DNA from: Gottfriedia luciferensis
GTDB taxonomy: Bacteria; Bacillota; Bacilli; Bacillales; Bacillaceae_G
DNA: 64,000 nucleotides
Direction: 5' to 3'
Assembly (NCBI RefSeq): GCF_001712755.1
Contig: NZ_MDKC01000032.1
Location: 124,001 to 188,000 of the forward strand
Below, piece after piece: positions 7,949 through 17,372 of the stretch; within the stretch, counting starts at the first letter, position 1; each line of letters opens with the position of its first letter. The position numbers were made by a program, and so were the translations under genes. The notes beneath the pieces were generated by a model. It did not search any database, was not told where the DNA came from, and was given only the letters and a program-made list of their open reading frames with translations.

Positions 7949-9577
7949 TTATTTAATTTTATAAACAATTGCTTCATACGGTCTTAAGCTATTATTCACA
8001 CCCGTTACACTTGAATCTTTATAATTACTTAAAATTATACTTACTTCATTATAGTTATTACTATAACTAAAGTTTGTTTCCTCATTTGTAAAGTTAGCTA
8101 CTACTAAGAATTTTTCACCATTATACTGTCTTTCATATGCAAATACTTTTTCATCCTTTTCAGCAAGCATTTCAAATGAACCATAAACAATTGCAGGATT
8201 TTCTTTTCGCAATTGGATCAATTGACGATAATGATGAAAAATTGAATCTGAATCATTTATCGATTGTTCAACATTTATTTTAGTAAAATTCGGATTTACT
8301 GTTAACCAAGGGTTTCCTTTTGTAAAACCTCCATGCTTTTCTCCATTCCATTGCATTGGAGTACGTGCATTGTCTCTACCTTTTGTATAAATCGATTCCA
8401 TTATGTCTTCGTGCTTGTAACCTTTTGAAATACGGTCATTATACATATTTTTCGTTTCAATATCGTCATATTCATCAATGCTTTCAAATCGAATATTTGT
8501 CATTCCAATTTCTTCACCTTGATAAATATAAGGTGTACCTTGCATTAAATGAAGGATTGTAGCAAGCATTTTTGCACTTTCAATCCGATATTCTTTATCA
8601 TTACCCCATCTAGAAACAATTCGTGGTAAATCATGATTGTTCCAGAACAAGCTATTCCAAGCCTTTCCATCAAGCTGAGTTTGCCACTTATTAAAAACTT
8701 CTTTTAGCTCTAACAAATTCAATGGCTTTAAATCCCATTTTTCTTTACCTTCTTGTTGATCAAGACCGATATGCTCAAATTGAAAAATCATACTTAATTC
8801 ATTTCGAGCAGGATCCGAATATAGCTTTGCAATTTCTGGAGTTGCTCCCCAAGTTTCACCAACAGTTAGCACATCATGATTTCCAAAAGTCTTTTTATTC
8901 ATTTCTTTCAAGAATTCATGTAACTTAGGACCGTTTGCCGTAATCTCTTGATCTGGAATCTTTCCAATTAAATCTATTACATCCATTCGGAATCCACCAA
9001 TTCCTTTATCAAGCCAAAAGTTCATCATATTATATACTTCTTCGTGGACTTTTGGATTCTCCCAGTTTAAATCTGGCTGCCTTTTACTAAATAAATGCAA
9101 AAAGTATTGTCCAGTTTGTTCATCATATTCCCATGCACTGCCGCTGAAAACAGAAGGAAGGTCATTTGGTTTACTTCCATTCACAGGATCTCTCCAAACA
9201 TAATAGTCTCGATATGGGTTATCTTTGCTCTTTCGAGATTCAATGAACCACGGATGTTCATCAGATGTATGGTTCACAACTAAATCCATTACGATTTTAA
9301 TCTCTCGACGATTCGCTTCAGAAATTAATTCATCCATATCATTCATCGTCCCGAACTCTTCCATAATGTCACAATAATCACTAATGTCGTAACCATTATC
9401 ATCATTAGGAGATTTATATACAGGACTCAACCATATAACATCTATTCCTAAAAGCTTTAAATAATCAAGCTTTTCAATTATTCCTTTTAAATCACCGATT
9501 CCATCAGCATTACTATCCATAAAACTTCTAGGATATATTTGATAAACTACACTATTATGCCACCATTTTTTCTCCAT
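7949..9577 (-). CDS. malL: Oligo-1,6-glucosidase / alpha-glucosidase (GH13)
   Basis: A 542-residue cytoplasmic GH13 enzyme that releases glucose from isomaltose- and sucrose-type oligosaccharides. The four GH13 regions are visible: DLVVNHTSD near 98-106, GGFRMDVID with nucleophile D199, LTVGETWG with acid/base E241, and WNNHDLPR with D316. Length is near that of Bacillus oligo-1,6-glucosidases (about 558). The start ATG at 9577 is preceded by GGAGG. It is monocistronic here, without the usual PTS or MalR neighbour. A palindromic LacI-type operator candidate sits at its probable promoter (9700-9715). Confidence 0.92.
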   Translation of the reverse strand: MEKKWWHNSVVYQIYPRSFMDSNADGIGDLKGIIEKLDYLKLLGIDVIWLSPVYKSPNDDNGYDISDYCDIMEEFGTMNDMDELISEANRREIKIVMDLVVNHTSDEHPWFIESRKSKDNPYRDYYVWRDPVNGSKPNDLPSVFSGSAWEYDEQTGQYFLHLFSKRQPDLNWENPKVHEEVYNMMNFWLDKGIGGFRMDVIDLIGKIPDQEITANGPKLHEFLKEMNKKTFGNHDVLTVGETWGATPEIAKLYSDPARNELSMIFQFEHIGLDQQEGKEKWDLKPLNLLELKEVFNKWQTQLDGKAWNSLFWNNHDLPRIVSRWGNDKEYRIESAKMLATILHLMQGTPYIYQGEEIGMTNIRFESIDEYDDIETKNMYNDRISKGYKHEDIMESIYTKGRDNARTPMQWNGEKHGGFTKGNPWLTVNPNFTKINVEQSINDSDSIFHHYRQLIQLRKENPAIVYGSFEMLAEKDEKVFAYERQYNGEKFLVVANFTNEETNFSYSNNYNEVSIILSNYKDSSVTGVNNSLRPYEAIVYKIK

Positions 9578-9699
9578 TTTAATTGCCTCCTAGATTATGT
9601 ATAAATCTTAAAAACTCAAAAAATTTATTTGCTTTTTATTTCTTCAATCTACATAATTCGGTACGTGAAATTCCAAAACATTTAAACCAATTTAAAATC

Positions 9700-9750
9700 G
9701 TGCAATCGTGTGCACAATTTTATAATATAAAGTGTCCTATTCTTAGTAAA
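9700..9750 (-). promoter_or_regulatory. Putative promoter and operator of malL
   Basis: Minus-strand TTTACT (9745-9750), 17-bp spacer, TATTAT (9722-9727). Just downstream is the inverted repeat GTGCA-6-TGCAC (9700-9715), at the expected transcription start. The centre CG and TGCA ends recall LacI-family sites, but it differs from the cre consensus at three positions. Between 9578 and 9699 there is only untranslated leader. Confidence 0.4.
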
Positions 9751-9984
9751 TGTATATTCAAAATTCTTTTAAACCGCTTACATTTTCTATTTTAACAAGA
9801 TTGGTCATTAATGCAAACATTTACATTTTTCTTCAACGATTTAAATGAATAAAGTATATCCGTTCCTACCATTAAACTAATCTCAACCTATAACTTATTT
9901 GAAAATCTAAAAGACTTATAGATCCATTTTTAGACCTTATCCAGTATTCCAATTAACTATTTTTTCTTTATTTCAAATTTAAAA

Positions 9985-10014
9985 TTGATAGGACAAGCAT
10001 TCCCTTCATACTAT
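9985..10014 (+). promoter_or_regulatory. Probable promoter of the L,D-transpeptidase gene
   Basis: TTGATA (9985-9990), 18-bp spacer, TACTAT (10009-10014), 41 bp before the start codon. Confidence 0.5.
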
Positions 10015-10055
10015 ATAAGGCTACGCATTTTCTAAATATTGTTGGGGGGAAAACT

Positions 10056-10952
10056 TTGTTAAAGCGCTGTTTTATTTTTTTCTTAGTACTGCTTTTATTT
10101 TTAAGCACTTCTTTTGTTCAGTCTTTCGCGGCAGAAACAAAACCTGTTTCGCAATTTATCATTATTAATAAATCGATTAATAGATTAGCTTTTTATGAGA
10201 ATGGTAAATTGGTAAAAGTTTTTAAAGTTGCTACCGGTAAGAGTCAGGATCTAACTCCTGAAGGCAAATTTAAAATCGTCGTTAAAATTGTAAATCGGCC
10301 TTATTATAAAGAGAATATTCCTGGGGGTGATCCGAGGAATCCACTTGGTAATAGGTGGTTAGGTTTAAATGCTAGAGGGACATGGGGTACAACCTATGCA
10401 ATCCACGGAAATAATAATCCAAGTTCTATTGGAACTTATGCTAGTCACGGCTGTGTACGAATGTATGATGAAGAAGTAGAATGGTTATATGATCGAGTTC
10501 AAAAAGGTGCTACTGTTTTAATCACTTCATCTAACCAATCGTTCCAAGACATCGCCGTCGCAAATCATTTATTTGATGATGATTCAGGAACTGTAGTAGT
10601 AACAAAACCAACGGATATTCCGACTAGTTTACAACTTGGAAGTGTAGGTTCAGAGGTTGAATGGCTGCAGGATTCATTAACTAAATTAGGATATTCTACA
10701 AACGGGGTCGATGGCTATTTTGCTAAAGGCACAGATCAGGCAGTGAGAGCATTCCAACTAGATAATGGCTTAACTAGTGATGGAGTTGTTGGTGCTGGTA
10801 CAAAAAAATTATTATTAGACAAACTCCAAGAAAAAAACCGCGAGTTAGTATCGGCTTATTTTTATACACTTACATTAAAGAAAAATGTAAAAACAAATGG
10901 TGAGGACAGATTCGATAGTCAATTAAATGGGGTTCAAAAATTAAAATATTAA
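10056..10952 (+). CDS. Secreted L,D-transpeptidase (YkuD) with peptidoglycan-binding domain
   Basis: A 298-residue exported cell-wall enzyme. Residues 1-26 form a signal peptide (MLKRC, long hydrophobic run, then QSFAAE). A YkuD domain follows with the catalytic signature H117 and SHGCVRM containing C133, which forms 3-3 or protein crosslinks in peptidoglycan. Residues about 193-256 (LGSVGSEVEWLQ, LGYSTNGVDGYFAKGT, FQLDNGLTSDG) are a PG-binding type 1 repeat. The order catalytic domain then binding domain is common in Bacillus. The start is TTG at 10056 after GGGGGGA. Transcribed alone. Confidence 0.92.
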   Translation: MLKRCFIFFLVLLLFLSTSFVQSFAAETKPVSQFIIINKSINRLAFYENGKLVKVFKVATGKSQDLTPEGKFKIVVKIVNRPYYKENIPGGDPRNPLGNRWLGLNARGTWGTTYAIHGNNNPSSIGTYASHGCVRMYDEEVEWLYDRVQKGATVLITSSNQSFQDIAVANHLFDDDSGTVVVTKPTDIPTSLQLGSVGSEVEWLQDSLTKLGYSTNGVDGYFAKGTDQAVRAFQLDNGLTSDGVVGAGTKKLLLDKLQEKNRELVSAYFYTLTLKKNVKTNGEDRFDSQLNGVQKLKY

Positions 10953-10960
10953 ACTATTAG

Positions 10961-11005
10961 AGGGTATCCAAAAGTCTAACTTTTAATGGAACCCTTATTT
11001 TTTTT
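10961..11005 (+). terminator. Terminator of the L,D-transpeptidase gene
   Basis: Imperfect stem AGGGT..CCAAAAGT / ACTTTT..TGG.ACCCT followed by a run of eight T. Confidence 0.75.
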
Positions 11006-11021
11006 GTGATTAAGGTGGACT

Positions 11022-11370
11022 GCAAATAAAATCTGGTTTTCGCAATTAAAATTGACAAAACTGCAATTAAATTTTGAGAATCGCAATTAAATTTAGCAAA
11101 ACTGCAATTAAATCCCAAAGAATCGCAATTAAATTAAAAAATTACCCATACCAGATGGGGTATTCCGACCCAAAACTTGTATAATAGTAGATCCTTTCCA
11201 ATGGAAAACTAGCATATATGCTATGCAGAATAAAAATTCGAAAAAAATTTGCTAGTTTTATATCATTAAGCTCCATTTTTTCAACACAAAATAAAATGCA
11301 ACTTTTGAAATACCTCGTACTAGAGATACTTTATCAAAAAGGGGTCGTCCCGTGGACAGCCCCTTTTAAA
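11022..11370. repeat. Dispersed GCAATTAAA-phased intergenic element, copy 2
   Basis: Six GCAA(T/A)TAAA units about 20 bp apart (11022-11140), again with alternating GAGAATC- and CAAAACT-like spacers. They are followed by ACCCATACCAG, GGTATTCC, ATGGAAAACT and a final GACAGCCCC block, in the same order as at 3616-4030. As in copy 1, the element ends just before the stop codon of a minus-strand gene. Confidence 0.75.
11332..11368 (-). terminator. Terminator of the M42 aminopeptidase gene
   Basis: Stem GGGGctGTCC / GGGACgaCCCC followed by TTTTTG on the minus strand. It forms the distal end of the dispersed element. Confidence 0.8.
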
Positions 11371-11373
11371 TGA

Positions 11374-12411
11374 TTACTTTGTTAAATATAAGTACAATAA
11401 TTTCATCGTATTTTCCATCGCACTGTAATGCGTTCTTTCCATACCATGAGAAGCATGAACACCTGGTCCAATTAACGCGCCACGAATATCTTGTCCTCCG
11501 CGTAAAGCTGCAACTGTATCAGAACCGTACATTGGATAGATATCTACTGCATAGCTAAGTTCATTTTCTTTTGCTAAATTGACTAAATCAGTCGTCATAT
11601 TGTAATCGTATGGTCCGCCAGAGTCTTTTGCACAAATCGAAACATCGTATTCAGTACAGCTTAAATCATCTCCAATACAACCCATATCAACTGAAATTAA
11701 TTCAGTAATATCAGATGGGATATACGAAGAGCCATGTCCAACTTCTTCATACGTAGAAATAAATAATTTTGTTGTATATGTAGGGACAATCTTTTCCCTT
11801 TTAAACAATTCAAGTAAACCAATTAAACATGCTACACTTGCTTTATCATCAATAAATCTTGATTTTATAAAACCGCTTTCAGTAATTGTCGTTTTCGGGT
11901 CGAAGAAAATAAAATCTCCTGGGCTAATACCAAGATTTAATACATCCTCTTTTGACTTAACACATTCATCAATACGAACTTCCATGTTTTCTGGGTCACG
12001 TTTTTTTGTTTTACTATCTTCGAATACGTGAATTGATGGACTTGTAGATAAAAATGTACCTGTATATATTTTTCCTTCACGCGTTCTAATTTGACAATAT
12101 TCACTATCAAGAGTTGGTACGATTGGCCCACCAATAATTGTAAACTTTAATGTACCTTTACTTGTAATTGATCGAACCATTGCCCCTAACGTATCAACAT
12201 GTGCTGATAATCCGATGACTTGCTCATTGCTTTTACCAGGAATTGTGATCACGCCACAACCTTTATTAGTCGTTTCAAAGTCATATCCTAAACTATTTGT
12301 CCAGGACTGAATTAACTCCATAATTTCAAAGCAAAAACCACTTGGGCTATTAAACTCTAGTAATTGTTTAGCGGTTTGTAGCACATATTCTTTGTCAATT
12401 TTAATATTCAT
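11374..12411 (-). CDS. M42 family metallopeptidase (glutamyl aminopeptidase/endoglucanase-like)
   Basis: A 345-residue dinuclear metal aminopeptidase of the PepA/FrvX/YsdC group that trims small peptides in the cytoplasm. Metal and catalytic motifs in order: SAHVDTLGAM (His and Asp ligands), FIDDKAS (bridging Asp), STYEEVGHG (general base and ligand Glu), SVDMGC (Asp ligand) and the C-terminal HASHGMERTH. The start ATG at 12411 has GAAGGGGA upstream. Monocistronic with a strong terminator. Which residue it prefers to cleave cannot be told. Confidence 0.9.
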   Translation of the reverse strand: MNIKIDKEYVLQTAKQLLEFNSPSGFCFEIMELIQSWTNSLGYDFETTNKGCGVITIPGKSNEQVIGLSAHVDTLGAMVRSITSKGTLKFTIIGGPIVPTLDSEYCQIRTREGKIYTGTFLSTSPSIHVFEDSKTKKRDPENMEVRIDECVKSKEDVLNLGISPGDFIFFDPKTTITESGFIKSRFIDDKASVACLIGLLELFKREKIVPTYTTKLFISTYEEVGHGSSYIPSDITELISVDMGCIGDDLSCTEYDVSICAKDSGGPYDYNMTTDLVNLAKENELSYAVDIYPMYGSDTVAALRGGQDIRGALIGPGVHASHGMERTHYSAMENTMKLLYLYLTK

Positions 12412-12582
12412 AGCTTTTCCCCTTCAATTTTGAAATTTTCATGCAATTCTCAACGTATTTATCATACATTTATTTGTGTTTGTTATCAATATTTCATCAT
12501 TTTGCATTAACATGTTTGGCGTATTGCGATTTGATTAGTCTCATATAAATGATGTATATCGTAAATTAAATGAGGTGAAAAT

Positions 12583-13140
12583 GTGTTTTTTTTCAAACCA
12601 ATTACTGAAGAGGTCCGGTTGTTTCAACTAAAATTTACTAAACAAAATAAAACCAAGAAATTTATTTTAGCTTCTATTTTTTCGTGTATTGCTGCATTGT
12701 TTCAAGCTGCTGGTGGCCTATTACCAGGTATAGGATTATTTTTAAGTCCACTCGCCACTGCACCAATTTTATTATGTTCCATGTTTTCCATTAAAAATGG
12801 AATAAAGTCCTATTTTTTAACAATCCTGTTGTTATTGATCCTACAGCCAACTGAACTAATTGTCTTTCCTTTTACAACAGGATTATTAGGACTTGGCTTA
12901 GGCTTGGCTTTTCACTTTTTTAAAAATAGATTATCGATTATTGCGACGGGAGCAGCTCTTTTAATGTTAGGTATTATGAGTCTATTATATCTTTTCCACT
13001 TTCCAGTCTTAGGGCCGGGATTTTCTGATTCTTTTTCAATCAATACTGTTCTAATTATTTTATTATTTTCGTTCCTTTATTGCTGGTTCTGGGTTGAAAT
13101 TACTTTAATTATTTTTAGAAGATTGGCACTGCTAAATTAA
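12583..13140 (+). CDS. Polytopic membrane protein of unknown function
   Basis: A 185-residue hydrophobic protein with about five to six membrane helices. The first helix region (SIFSCIAALFQAAGGLLPGIG) and the overall size resemble substrate-binding S components of ECF-type vitamin transporters, but I do not recognise a specific family. The start is GTG at 12583 behind GAGGTGAAA; an ATG two bases earlier is out of frame. It is monocistronic with a terminator, and no transporter ATPase genes lie nearby. Confidence 0.6.
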   Translation: MFFFKPITEEVRLFQLKFTKQNKTKKFILASIFSCIAALFQAAGGLLPGIGLFLSPLATAPILLCSMFSIKNGIKSYFLTILLLLILQPTELIVFPFTTGLLGLGLGLAFHFFKNRLSIIATGAALLMLGIMSLLYLFHFPVLGPGFSDSFSINTVLIILLFSFLYCWFWVEITLIIFRRLALLN

Positions 13141-13163
13141 CTAATTACATAGAAAACGTTAAA

Positions 13164-13198
13164 AATCCCTTCATCGAAATCTGAAGGGATTCATTTTA
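13164..13198 (+). terminator. Terminator of the membrane protein gene
   Basis: Ten-base-pair stem AATCCCTTCA / TGAAGGGATT followed by CATTTTATTT. Confidence 0.75.
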
Positions 13199-13316
13199 TT
13201 TGCTTAAACTTAATTGTTATAGGGAGGCATATAATCTTTGATAAGTCTAGTTAGGAGCTTAGTTAGACTAATAGTTTCTAACATTTTCGGTTTACTGTTT
13301 CTTATTTCTAGAAATT

Positions 13317-13755
13317 CTAATCTATGTACTCGATATCATTATTTTGACACCATGCGATCGCTAAGTCTTTATAGCGTCTGTCACGATAACTATACCAATC
13401 CATATCAATATTTAACTCTATAACTGCATCTTTAAATCTTCTAAATGCGCCTTTTCCCTCGATTATGATTAGTAATATATTTTGTATTTTCTCATCTTTA
13501 ACTGTTAAACAAAAGTCTTTAATCATTTTATATTCATCAATTTCATATTTTGAAGGTAATTCTTTATAGTCCTCAAAATTTTCCACAATTTCATTTGCGA
13601 TTTCTAAATTTTCTATCTGCCAATCTTGTAAATCATCGAAAGGTTTTTCATCTTCGGCATCAATTAGATCATCTTCAGCAACCGAAAAAACTTCACCAGT
13701 TTTTATGCATTTCTAATTCTTCAATAATATCTTTTATCTTTGCTTTATTTGTCAT
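13317..13755 (-). pseudogene. UPF0158 family protein, frameshifted
   Basis: The ATG at 13755 (behind AAGGTGAT) opens MTNKAKIKDIIEELEMHKNW and then a stop. In the next frame the protein resumes with TGEVFSVAEDDLIDAEDEK and continues to the family C-terminus (KGAFRRFKDAV, DWYSYRDRRYKDLAIAW). UPF0158 proteins normally have about ten more residues between the first helix and TGEV, so the break looks like a short deletion plus frameshift rather than one miscalled base. No function is known for the family. Confidence 0.75.
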
Positions 13756-13929
13756 AAAGTATCACCTTCTTATTTTTTATATTAGGCAAATCAATTGTGT
13801 TACTTCGATAATTATACTTGATAGTTCTATAAATGAATGCACTTTCCTTCTAAAAAAAACTGACTAAAAGAAAATTGGACCTTTAAAAAGCTCCAAATTA
13901 AATGCCCTAAGTAGATCAATTAAATAAGA

Positions 13930-14332
13930 TTATTTATACACGACATAAGTATTGGCTAATTTATCATGTAATGCTGTTTTCCTATTTGAAAAAGCAATCA
14001 TTATATAACCAATAAATAAAATGAAACTGGAAACAACTTGGGCTAACCAACGGCTAATTGCCTCAAATACAGATAACTTACTTCCATCTTTCTTTGTTGA
14101 TTACTTTAATACCAACAGTGGCCTTTCCGATTGTCCCCTGCAATTTTGTAGCTGGCAAAAGCATTAAGTAAATAATACCAATGAGATCAATAAGTAGGTT
14201 GTATGTATTATTTGTGTTAGTAAAGAAACTAAGAAGCAATGGACTTAGAATAAAACCTAATAAAATAATGATACAAAAATCAATTGTATATGCGCATAAT
14301 CTTATCCAAAATCCTGCATATTTAAATTCCAA
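13930..14332 (-). pseudogene. RDD family membrane protein, frameshifted
   Basis: The ATG at 14332 starts MEFKYAGFWIRLCAYTIDF, an RDD-domain N-terminus with two membrane helices. The frame stops after GIKVINKERWK. One base shift restores KDGSKLSVFEAISRW and a third helix ending NRKTALHDKLANTYVVYK, the usual RDD ending. A single inserted base near 14085-14095 explains this. Either a recent pseudogene or a sequencing error. It is the second broken gene in a row. Confidence 0.75.
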
Positions 14333-14642
14333 TATTGACTCCCCTAAAAATTAAATAGATTACTATGAAATCGGTTTTTAATATTAAAATGATTATACCT
14401 ATCTAGTGTTATTCTGTAACTTGGGGTAATTTGCCTTTTTTTTAATGAAATTTAAATAGTCCATATGAAACTTAACTGACCGTTTGTTCAATAATAAGCC
14501 TTCAAATTTAGATAGATAAACATTCATCCATTCCCCCCTAGATTATTGTTGAAATTTCACGAAAGTACATAAGTAAAAAAACAGTGAATATATTGTTGTT
14601 ATGTTGTCTAATTTTTTTTAGCTGAGGAGTGATTAACTAATT
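14333..14642. other. Intergenic region, nothing recognised
   Basis: AT-rich spacer between the RDD pseudogene and the monooxygenase gene. No ORF, repeat or clear promoter was seen. An AGGAG sequence lies 13 bases before the ATG at 14643, a longer gap than usual. Confidence 0.5.
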
Positions 14643-15839
14643 ATGAAGCAACCGATGCGTGTTCTTATTTCCGGAGCGAGCATTGCAGGGCCAGCACTTG
14701 CTTACTGGCTTCATCGCTATGGTTTCGAGGTGACTGTAGTAGAACGGGCTCCTTCTTTACGCCCAGGGGGATACGCTGTTGATATCCGTGGTGCTGCAAT
14801 TTCTGTGCTTGAACGAATGGGAATTCTTGATGATGTTCGTTCATTAGATACACATATGACTGGAGTTTACTTCGTGAATGATAAAGGAAAAATTAAAGGT
14901 AAAATTAGTGAAGCAAGTATGGGGAATCAGCAAGGGATGGATATTGAAATTATGCGTGAGAATCTTAGTAACATTTTGTTCGATTTGACCAAGGATAAAG
15001 TTACATATATTTGGGGCGATTCAATTACCTCTATTCATGAATCAATGTCAGGGGTTGAAGTTCAATATACTAATGGGAAACCAGATACATTCGATCTAAT
15101 AATCGGCGCTGATGGAATCCATTCCAATGTGCGTACGTTGAAATTTGGTGACGAGGATCAGTTTAAACGTACTCTCGGCTGTTATATCTCAATTTTTGAA
15201 TTCGAGAATTATCTGAACCTCGACCACTCTCAAATGCTTTATACCGTTCCGGGTAAAACTGTTGGAATGTATAGCGCAAATGATAAAAAGGAAGCAAAGG
15301 GCATGTTAGTGTTCCAATCCGAGCCACTTAAGTACGACCGTTATAATACAGAAGAACAAAAAAATCTTATTAAAAATGCTTTCGAAGAACTTAATGGTTG
15401 GGAAACACCGAACTTGCTCCAAAAATTGATTAATGCTTCAGATTTTTATTTTGATGAAATTTGTCAAATTCACATGCCGACCTGGTCAGATGGCCGAATT
15501 GCTTTAGTAGGTGATGCGGCTTATTGTCCTTCACCCCTCTCAGGTCAAGGTACTAGCCTGGCCCTTGTCGGAGCATATGTCCTCGCAGGAGAGCTGAAAG
15601 CTGCTAATGGTGATTACAAAAGGTCATTCATCACCTATGAAAATGTGATGAAAAATTTTGTTGAAAAAAACCAAAAAATAGGGCTTTTAACTGCTGGAGG
15701 AATGATTGAAAAATCAAACTTCAAAATTTTATTACGCAATGCAATGTTACGCTTTCCCATCTTAATGAATGGCATGTTTAAAATGATTACGAGAATGATC
15801 GCTAAAGCTGCCAATGAAATTGAATTGAAAGATTATTAA
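14643..15839 (+). CDS. FAD-dependent monooxygenase (PHBH/TetX-like fold)
   Basis: A 398-residue flavoprotein hydroxylase. The Rossmann motif SGASIAGPA is at 10-18, FAD-contacting ERAPSLRPGG at 34-43, the DG motif GADGIHSNVR at 155-164, and the second FAD motif LVGDAAYCPSPLSGQG at 288-303. These are the three fingerprints of class A aromatic hydroxylases, a group that includes tetracycline-inactivating TetX. The substrate cannot be read from sequence. It is monocistronic, with a strong terminator. The AGGAG site is rather far from the ATG; no better start is visible, since GASIAG must be near the N-terminus. Confidence 0.85.
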   Translation: MKQPMRVLISGASIAGPALAYWLHRYGFEVTVVERAPSLRPGGYAVDIRGAAISVLERMGILDDVRSLDTHMTGVYFVNDKGKIKGKISEASMGNQQGMDIEIMRENLSNILFDLTKDKVTYIWGDSITSIHESMSGVEVQYTNGKPDTFDLIIGADGIHSNVRTLKFGDEDQFKRTLGCYISIFEFENYLNLDHSQMLYTVPGKTVGMYSANDKKEAKGMLVFQSEPLKYDRYNTEEQKNLIKNAFEELNGWETPNLLQKLINASDFYFDEICQIHMPTWSDGRIALVGDAAYCPSPLSGQGTSLALVGAYVLAGELKAANGDYKRSFITYENVMKNFVEKNQKIGLLTAGGMIEKSNFKILLRNAMLRFPILMNGMFKMITRMIAKAANEIELKDY

Positions 15840-15886
15840 ACTATTTTATTGCTCTATTTCATAAGGCCTAGTTCAATAAAAACCAA

Positions 15887-15922
15887 CAACGCTTAGAGTA
15901 AATTCTAAGCGTTGTTTCTTTT
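15887..15922 (+). terminator. Terminator of the monooxygenase gene
   Basis: Eleven-base-pair perfect stem CAACGCTTAGA / TCTAAGCGTTG followed by a T-rich tract. Confidence 0.85.
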
Positions 15923-15987
15923 TATTCATATCAAAATTTTTCTGAAGTAGCCCTTATTTAATTAATTAACTTATTTCAACACATTAT

Positions 15988-16608
15988 CTAATTTAAGAAC
16001 CATTTCTCATTTTTCGTTTTTAAAATCCATTTCCCATTAACACTAATAAATTTATAACTTCTTGGAATTTTTTGTAAATCTGATGGATTTTTCGAGACAA
16101 CTTCAATGTCATAATATCTTTTTCGAGTAAGTGTAAAGTCCCCATTATCGGCGTCATTATATCTGCTAATCATCTTAAGTTTGTTTATTTTTCCTTTAAC
16201 ACCTGTTTCTTTTTCAAATAATTCGTTAGACTTTTTTGACAACTGACTAGTCGTTTCTTTTGTAAAGTAGCTACGGGTTTCAAATGATTTATATGTTTTT
16301 TGAATGACTATAAACACTAAGATTAGTGCGATTATTGTTGTAATTAAGGCAGTTACTGTTATGACATAAGTCACTTTAAAATATTTCTGAAGTAAATAAA
16401 AATATCCATAATAAGGTAAAAACACAACTCCAATAGGTAGTCCTATGTAGAAAATCGATAAGTATAAAGTTTGATAGAACAAATCAACAACCTTTAAAGG
16501 ATCAGTAAGAAATATCAAGAGAACACTTATTAAAAAAGGGACGCTATACAGAACAAAAAACCTCTTTGTTACATAATTTGGAATCGAAATTCTAGATGAT
16601 AATTGCAT
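15988..16608 (-). CDS. Membrane protein of unknown function
   Basis: A 206-residue protein with about four membrane helices in the first half and a hydrophilic, lysine-rich C-terminal half carrying a short beta-rich stretch (FTLTRKRYYDIEVVSK, FISVNGKWIL). I do not recognise a family. The start chosen is the ATG at 16608, seven bases after GGAGG; an ATG 24 bases upstream lacks a site. It stands alone between two unrelated genes. Confidence 0.6.
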   Translation of the reverse strand: MQLSSRISIPNYVTKRFFVLYSVPFLISVLLIFLTDPLKVVDLFYQTLYLSIFYIGLPIGVVFLPYYGYFYLLQKYFKVTYVITVTALITTIIALILVFIVIQKTYKSFETRSYFTKETTSQLSKKSNELFEKETGVKGKINKLKMISRYNDADNGDFTLTRKRYYDIEVVSKNPSDLQKIPRSYKFISVNGKWILKTKNEKWFLN

Positions 16609-16769
16609 TAATATTCCTCCGAAAAAAAGCATATAAATCTATCTTTAAATAAAAATGTTTATGCTAATTTAGATAAACATTTAAGCATATTCTGATACAA
16701 CTTAACAGCCATTTACTGCAACATTCTATGAAACTTGTTGAACAATGAGATTTTAATATAAAAAACAAA

Positions 16770-17168
16770 TTAATATAAAGAAATATCTTCCTTAACTTTA
16801 AATTTAAGTTTTCCATCTTCATCAACAGATTTTATCGTAATTAATATATTTCCAGAATAACCACCTTCAAAATATCCGATAACTGATTCTGTATGTAATT
16901 TTCCTTTATTGTCTTTATAATGTAGCTCCATTGTACTCTCTCCAACATCCTTTGAGGGATTTATGTTTAGTTTATAGTCCTTATGCGAAGCAATTGTAGG
17001 TATCTTTAGATCGGTTTTAACATGATCATAGGTCAAATATATTCCCGTTACATCTTTATTTGTTTGATTTTTAATTTTAATATCAAATCCACTTTGAAAA
17101 TGAACATAACCTATTATCCCTACAATCCCTGTTATTAAAATGGCTATTACTACTAAGATTTTTTTCAT
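16770..17168 (-). CDS. Exported or membrane-anchored protein of unknown function
   Basis: A 132-residue protein. MKKILVVIAILITG begins an N-terminal membrane segment or signal peptide without a lipobox Cys, followed by a small beta-rich domain (FDIKIKNQTNKDVTGIYLTY). The domain resembles no family I can name. The start is placed at the ATG at 17168; an ATG 18 bases upstream is possible. Same orientation as the membrane gene at 15988-16608 but 160 bp away. Confidence 0.6.
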   Translation of the reverse strand: MKKILVVIAILITGIVGIIGYVHFQSGFDIKIKNQTNKDVTGIYLTYDHVKTDLKIPTIASHKDYKLNINPSKDVGESTMELHYKDNKGKLHTESVIGYFEGGYSGNILITIKSVDEDGKLKFKVKEDISLY

Positions 17169-17372
17169 TCCTACCCCCCTATTCATTAAAATTAGAACTC
17201 TTTAACATTCCCATTTCAATAGATTATAACATTCTTTATTGCAAACTTTCTTTTTGTATAGTGAACCTTTTGAAATCTATTACTTTATTCATTCTTTTTC
17301 AGTAAATCATAGAATAATAGTAAAGTTCTAAAAATAAATTTTACAGAGATTAATTAGATGAGGGGGGAAATT

